Below the pieces are notes generated by a model that saw only the letters and a list, made by a program, of their open reading frames with translations, ran no database searches and was not told where the DNA came from. The position numbers were made by a program, and so were the translations under genes. This document shows, piece by piece, positions 58,971-64,000 of a stretch of DNA of 64,000 bases. Numbering within the stretch: the stretch's first letter is position 1; every line of letters starts with the position of its first letter. The stretch spans positions 27,873,118 to 27,937,117 of the forward strand of contig NC_079149.1 in assembly GCF_945859685.1 (NCBI RefSeq), read 5' to 3'. This stretch comes from Eupeodes corollae (taxonomy: Eukaryota; Arthropoda; Insecta; Diptera; Syrphidae).

Positions 58971-59609
58971 TTTAAAAACCCATTAGTTGAAGGTAGTTTA
59001 TTAGAGCCAGGTTAAAGGCCACATAAAGGAATATCATAAGGTTTTTCAAGATTCCTAATAATAAATTAAAACATAATATTAATACAAACGAATTTGTCAA
59101 AGGCTCAAAATTGTACCTCTTAGGGGTTTCCAATAAGAGGCTTCATTTTTAGCATTTTTCAGATGTCACTTTTGAAGCTTTCATCTCTTCACATTTGACA
59201 AATTAAAATTAAATTATTGCTCAAAATTGAATAACATAGGCGTCAAAATTCTACACCGGATCGAGACAATTTTAGACTTTTAAGTGAAACACCTTCCCGG
59301 TTGATAATAACAGCAGTGAAAAATTGAGCTTAATAGCAATTGAGTTGATAGCTTTTTAGGTCATAAGTTTACCCACATTTTTGGATTCATCGTCAATCTT
59401 TGAAATTAGGCAAATGTTTTTTATGATTTGTTAGTTCAGTAAACTCAAGAACTTAAGACTGTCCTGCATTGAATTTTAAATACAAGATCCTTATTTTTTA
59501 CTAAAAAATATCTTAAGTAATGAAACCCATTTTTACTTCCCTGTCTATGGTTCATCTGAGGCTCAAATAATCAAAAAAAACTTATTGTTGAAAAGTCTGT
59601 GTTTGTTAA
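58971..59609. other. Intronic AT-rich DNA
   Basis: No gene or element recognised. Confidence 0.55.
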
Positions 59610-59700
59610 ACTGGTGGTGTGATTGGGCCTTACTTATTTGAAAAGGGAAAGTGTAACTGTTACAGTGAATGTATCGTACTACCGAGTTATTTTTTTGTTT
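59610..59700 (+). pseudogene. Mariner-like transposase scrap
   Basis: GGVIGPYLFEKGK on the + strand, followed in another frame by VTVNV, resembles the (A)GGVIGPYFFEN...VTVN segment of mariner-like transposases. Only about 90 bp. The call is tentative. Confidence 0.5.
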
Positions 59701-59879
59701 GTTTTTGTTTTTTGTTTAACAGGAGGAAATCTTCAAAAGACACTTGGCAGTATTCGACACCAAGTAGTGTGGGACTCTTAACCACTAAAACCACCTCTTC
59801 ATCAGGACCAATCTTGAAGAATCGACTTCCGATTTTTCTTTCTTAATTTTGTACAATTACTTTGGGGAAGTTTAAACTT
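59701..59879. other. Short intronic segment
   Basis: A T-rich run followed by RRKSSKDTWQYSTPSS-like frame; not recognised. Confidence 0.4.
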
Positions 59880-62325
59880 TTAATACTTTCCAATGTTTTT
59901 TTTGTTTAGACCATAATCTCATGAGGCTTGGTTCTTCTTAATGTCCAAACATGGTTTCCTATATTCAAGACGGACTCCATTTCAGAATTAGTATGACTTT
60001 GCAGTCTCTGGTTGTGCGATACAGCGTATTTTTTAACAACTTCTGTAACCATTTCTATTTGTAAGTCACGATGTAGACCGGTATTTCTTATGTACCAAGG
60101 TGCATTAACTTTTCCACGAAGGACTTTGTTTTAGAATTTTTGGATGATTTCGGTATTTGTTTTATTTGTACAGCCCCATAATTGAATTCCTTAGGTCCAA
60201 ACAGGCTTAAGTACTTCACTATACAACATTATTTTGTTTTGAATTGATAAATCAGAGTTGTTACCAAGTAACCAATACATTTTTCTATATTTCAAGTTTA
60301 GTTCTTCTCTTTTCTTTTTGATGTGCTCTTTCCACTTTAGCTTTGCATCCAAAGTCATTCCAAGATATTTGGCGTATTGGCGTAAGGAACAGCTTGATAA
60401 TTAATGAATATTGGGATATTGTTTATCTTTTTATTTGTAAAGTTTTTATGTGAAGAAGCCATTTTTAGGCCCAAGCTCACACTGTTTCGACGCCATTTTG
60501 TAGTTTTACTGCTGCCTTAGAGACACATTTGTCGGGTACCAAAATTGCGTTATCATCTGCAAAAGTAGCCATTATGGTGTGATTACCAACTGAAATAACC
60601 CTTGTGTATAGTAAATACAGGGTAGGACCTAGGACACTTCCTTGTGTACACCGGCTTCTAATTTCTTCAATTTTGGGTATTCTTGATCGTACCTTACTCT
60701 AAACAATCGGTCTGAGATGTACGATTTTAATATTTCAAAGTACTGCCTGAGAAGATCCCTTTGCTGTTTGTACTCAAGTCCCTCATGCCAAACCTTGTCA
60801 AAAGCTTGAGCAACATCTAAGAAAATGGCTGAAAATGCTTGTTTTTCTCTTATGCTTTTTTCTATTACATCCAAAATTCTATGAACTTGGTCTATCGTGG
60901 AATGTTTATTTCTTAACCCAAACTGATGGTTTGGGATTAACCTTCTTTCTTCTATGATTTTGCGAAGTCTCTTCAGAAGCAGTTTTTCAAAAACTTTTGC
61001 CATAATTGGTAAAAGCGATATTGGTCTGTAAGCCGTGACTTCTGTAGTTGGTTTACCTTGCTTTGGTATGACAATTACTTCAGCAATTTTCCAATGGTGC
61101 GGGACATACCGTTGCTTAAGGCATGCATTTAATATATATTGGAGTTTAATGAAGGCTTTCAATCGCATTTCTTTCATAACCTGAGCAGTAATTACATAGA
61201 TCGTAACCTGGTGATTTTTTATTTGATAGTTGATGTAAACACATACTTTTTATTTCTTTAAGTCTTCAAATTGGTATTTCACTTTCATCTATCTTATCAA
61301 CAAACTGTAAGTTATTTTCAGCCGCGTTTGATGAGTATGGCTTAAAAACATTCGCAAGATGTTCACCGATAAGGTTAGCCTTTTCTTTTGGGTTACCGAT
61401 CCGTTTTCCATCTTGAGATTTTAAGCGCGAGTTTTGTAACTGCGGTCTTTTCATGCACTTTGCTGCTTTCCAAAGCGAAAAATCGGTTGAAATCGAGTGA
61501 ATCATTTTTGAATTCATAAATTTGTTTTTTAAGATTGTTGCTTATACGGTTAAACGTTGTTTTATCATCTGGAAATCTAGTATTTTACCATTTTCTTCGA
61601 GCTCTTCTTTTCTCTATTATCAACTGTCTTATCTCTTAAGGATATTTTATTTCATTTTTTTATTCTATTAGAAAATGTTGGAGTACTTTCTTCAGCGACT
61701 TGTTGCACATCAGCAATAAACTGTTCCACTTCATGGTCAATTTGCTCGATTGTATCCATGGGAGATCTTAAATTTATAAAACTTAAAAGCCTTTCTCTAA
61801 AATCATTTCAGTTTGTTTTCTTATTTACAAGCTTTGTATTACTTTTTTTTAGTACTTCCGATTCAGTTAGTGATAGAATCACTGGAATTTAATCTGATGA
61901 GAGGTCATAATTACCTTCGACACTAATGTGATTTCGTTTGATTCCTTTAGCTACGAAAAAGTCAATAACGTCTGGTTTTTTGGTAGTATCGGAAGGCCAG
62001 TAAGTTGGCGACCTAGAAGAATAGAATTCACAATTGTATTTACGGCCTGCTTTGAAAAGTCTTTTACCTTTTGTTGATATACGTAAGTCTTGAACCCCAA
62101 TGAGTGTGTTTCGCATTGAAGTCTCCACCCACAAGAAAGTTATGCCCAAGAAGATTAAATAGATCTTTATAGTCATCTTCTGTCGGGGAGCACCTTGGTG
62201 TGCAGTATATAGCTGCTATCTTAAACTCTTTCTTTTTCATACCAATACTAATAGTTGTTACTGCATGAAAATTGTTTTTGAAATATAAAAGAATCTGACC
62301 TCCATTGAGAAATGTCTAAAGAGAT
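59880..62325 (-). mobile_element. Jockey-clade LINE (endonuclease + RT), decayed
   Basis: Minus strand. The 5'-truncated endonuclease (62325-61880) carries LNGGQILLYFKNNFHAVTTI, AAIYCTPRCSP and VGGDFNAKHTHWGS, the classic Jockey endonuclease box in a shifted frame. The linker frame 61517-61266 has RLKSQDGKRIGNPKEKANLI. RT frame 61177-60629 has EVIVIPKQGKPTTEVTAYRP, ISLLPIMAKVFEKLLLKRL, IPNHQFGLRNKHSTIDQVHR and FLDVAQAFDKVWHEG. After a shift come TQGSVLGPTLYLLYT and ATFADDNAIL near 60570-60650. Decayed RT C-terminus continues to about 59880. The IPKxGK...AYRPISLLP and QAFDKVWH wording is diagnostic of Jockey. Several stops and frameshifts. Confidence 0.88.
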
Positions 62326-64000
62326 ATTGAAAATTCTTATTAAACTTAATCTAATAGTCTACAATTCTGTGAACTTACATATTTAACCTATATTCCTTTT
62401 GATTTAATTTTATTACATACACAAGTCTTCCAGAACATCTAACTACTTACATATTTCTTAGAGGAACTCAATTAAAAATTAAATTTTCTCAAATTGCTAA
62501 CTATGTTAAAATGCTAATCTTCGAAAAGCTATTCCTTCCAAAAGTTTATATCCTATACATTTAACATTCCTTTTGAATACAACATTTCTTCAATTGAGAT
62601 ATTCTCTTACTCGTATATGTATGTGTATTAATTTTATAGGTTAAGTTCATATAATCTTAAATTTATATATGAAAACCTCAGATATGGGCTGTGTTGTTGG
62701 TCTTAAAATCAAAATTCCTTTACAATTATTGTATTGCTTTGTACGAGTATCCTGCAACAGAATACTCGCCTAGCTACTTGTCAATTACCACACACAAATT
62801 ACGATTCTCAAATAATTGAAATAGAATCTATTTATTTAATACCTCAACATTTGTGTGCATCCACAAGCTTAATCTATCTTTGTACTAAACTTGTATACCT
62901 GACACATAGATACATACGCACAAACCAATTTAGATAAAGTACATGGGAAACAATGCAATTTCCGACAGATGCAGTTACAGTAAATTACCAATTGAATTCT
63001 CAAATTTTATAACATTATGTCCAACACAAAGGATTGAATCCTTTTAAGCTTCCACTTAATTTTCTGGCACATGCTCTGCTCAGTACTCCAGTACTCAATA
63101 CTCAGCCCATGTTCTGCTCAGCTTATGCCCACCATCACTCGAGATTCGAGTTTGGAAATTCCTAGAATTACATAGGTACTCTTCATATCCATCACATCAG
63201 ATCCTACCTACACCTCACGTCATGCAGGACCTCAGCCTTAGTATATGCTTACTCCATCCATATGTCCTGTCCATCACGTATTTAAGACAATTGAAAACGG
63301 ATTCCACTAAAATTTGTTGCCATTAGAGTTAGTTATGCATATTATTCTGTGCATCAGAAATCTGCTGAGTGATGGACTTAGTAATGTGAGGTGCTTAGCA
63401 ACACAAAACCCAATAAACTTAATCAAGTAATCAAATTCATCATCAATTTCCAATTTCAATTCCAATTGATTATGCATAATATTAATTTAACAAAAATAAA
63501 TGGCTTTGAAAAATCTTTGTCGTTTTTGGAACTCTGTTGGTGATGTTGGATGTCCTAGAATATTATATACACATATCATCATCAGAGCAGCATACCTATC
63601 CCAGCCACAAAAGCTTCGCTTCCTGCTCAATAGCCAACAATTAATTTGCACACCATAATCACAATATTAACGATTAATGGCTGCACTGAGTCCTAATTAA
63701 ATTAAAATTCAATTTAAATCAGAGAATACGAGTTGGTTTATATATATTCCGTATAGCTACTTATATATTGATGACGTACTCTCACATAGTGGCACGATGG
63801 TGACTTTAGTTACGAAATTATACATAAATATTATAACATATATAGATACTTTTCAATCCTCACAAATTTTCCTGAACCGATGATTCAGAAATACATTAAA
63901 TAATTCTCGTAATCGCAAATTAATAACGCAGCTTAAAAGGACGAAAAAGAAGGAAGAGAAAGAGGTCCATATTCATATAGAACAGATTTCTCCTTTTGCA
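62326..64000. other. Unique AT-rich intron, no mobile element; possible regulatory DNA
   Basis: No coding sequence or repeat was recognised. 63000-63730 mixes G+C-richer blocks (repeated TGCTCTGCTCAG/TGTTCTGCTCAG at 63069 and 63110) with clusters of ATTA/TAAT homeodomain-type words and ATGCATAAT octamer-like words (63338, 63470). This resembles intronic enhancer DNA, but nothing here proves function. Confidence 0.45.

Noticed and set aside
57426..64000. Next Sema2a exon (expected to follow VVDK with IRID-type sequence)
   Set aside because: Searched by eye in the + frames; no matching splice-bounded segment found before the window end.

Overview
This window is eukaryotic, AT-rich, intron-dominated DNA from an insect, most likely a fly (Diptera). 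Its one recognisable host gene is a class-2 secreted semaphorin on the + strand, best matched to Sema2a. Six internal coding exons (18375-18443, 20360-20467, 28181-28318, 29158-29290, 48431-48787, 57197-57425) join in phase through GT/AG junctions into 344 codons plus 2 nt of the Sema domain. The start codon, signal peptide and first Sema blades lie upstream of the window. The rest of the propeller, the PSI and the Ig domains lie downstream. I found no second host gene, RNA gene or CRISPR array.

Everything else is intron, heavily invaded by transposable elements. 1-18374 (upstream intron) holds an RTE-clade LINE (2234-5471, -), an RTE scrap (8852-9302, +), a LOA/I-type LINE with RNase H (9328-11400, -), a decayed transposase-like gene of an arthropod family I cannot assign to a superfamily (12012-15270, -) that is split by a second LOA-type LINE with a 12-bp target-site duplication, and a further RTE copy (15543-17293, +). 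The 7.7-kb intron 20468-28180 holds a ~293-bp tandem repeat, two copies of another LINE family in tail-to-tail orientation, and a tRNA-derived SINE between them.

The 19.1-kb intron 29291-48430 holds a second SINE copy, a nearly intact LINE nested in a terminal repeat (30338-33670), two head-to-head LINE fragments (33960-37365), copies of an AT-rich element with ~160-bp subrepeats, a mariner-like fossil (39480-40185) and a foldback structure (43713-47795) whose right arm is interrupted by an RTE-like LINE. The 8.4-kb intron 48788-57196 holds a LINE split by a nested RTE copy (50791-53345) and another RTE copy with a 12-bp TSD (54042-56664). The last intron holds a mariner-like pseudogene and a Jockey-clade LINE, then 1.7 kb of unique AT-rich DNA.

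The most interesting system is a probable LINE/SINE partnership. The RTE family and the SINE share about 32 nt at their 3' ends, ending in GACTGWWGCGCCACC-like sequence, which suggests that this RTE supplies reverse transcriptase to the SINE. The other notable items are the unclassified DDE-like gene and the foldback element. All element ORFs carry stops, frameshifts or deletions, so they are fossils, although the 30338-33670 LINE needs only one stop and one frameshift to be reversed. Species cannot be determined from the sequence alone.
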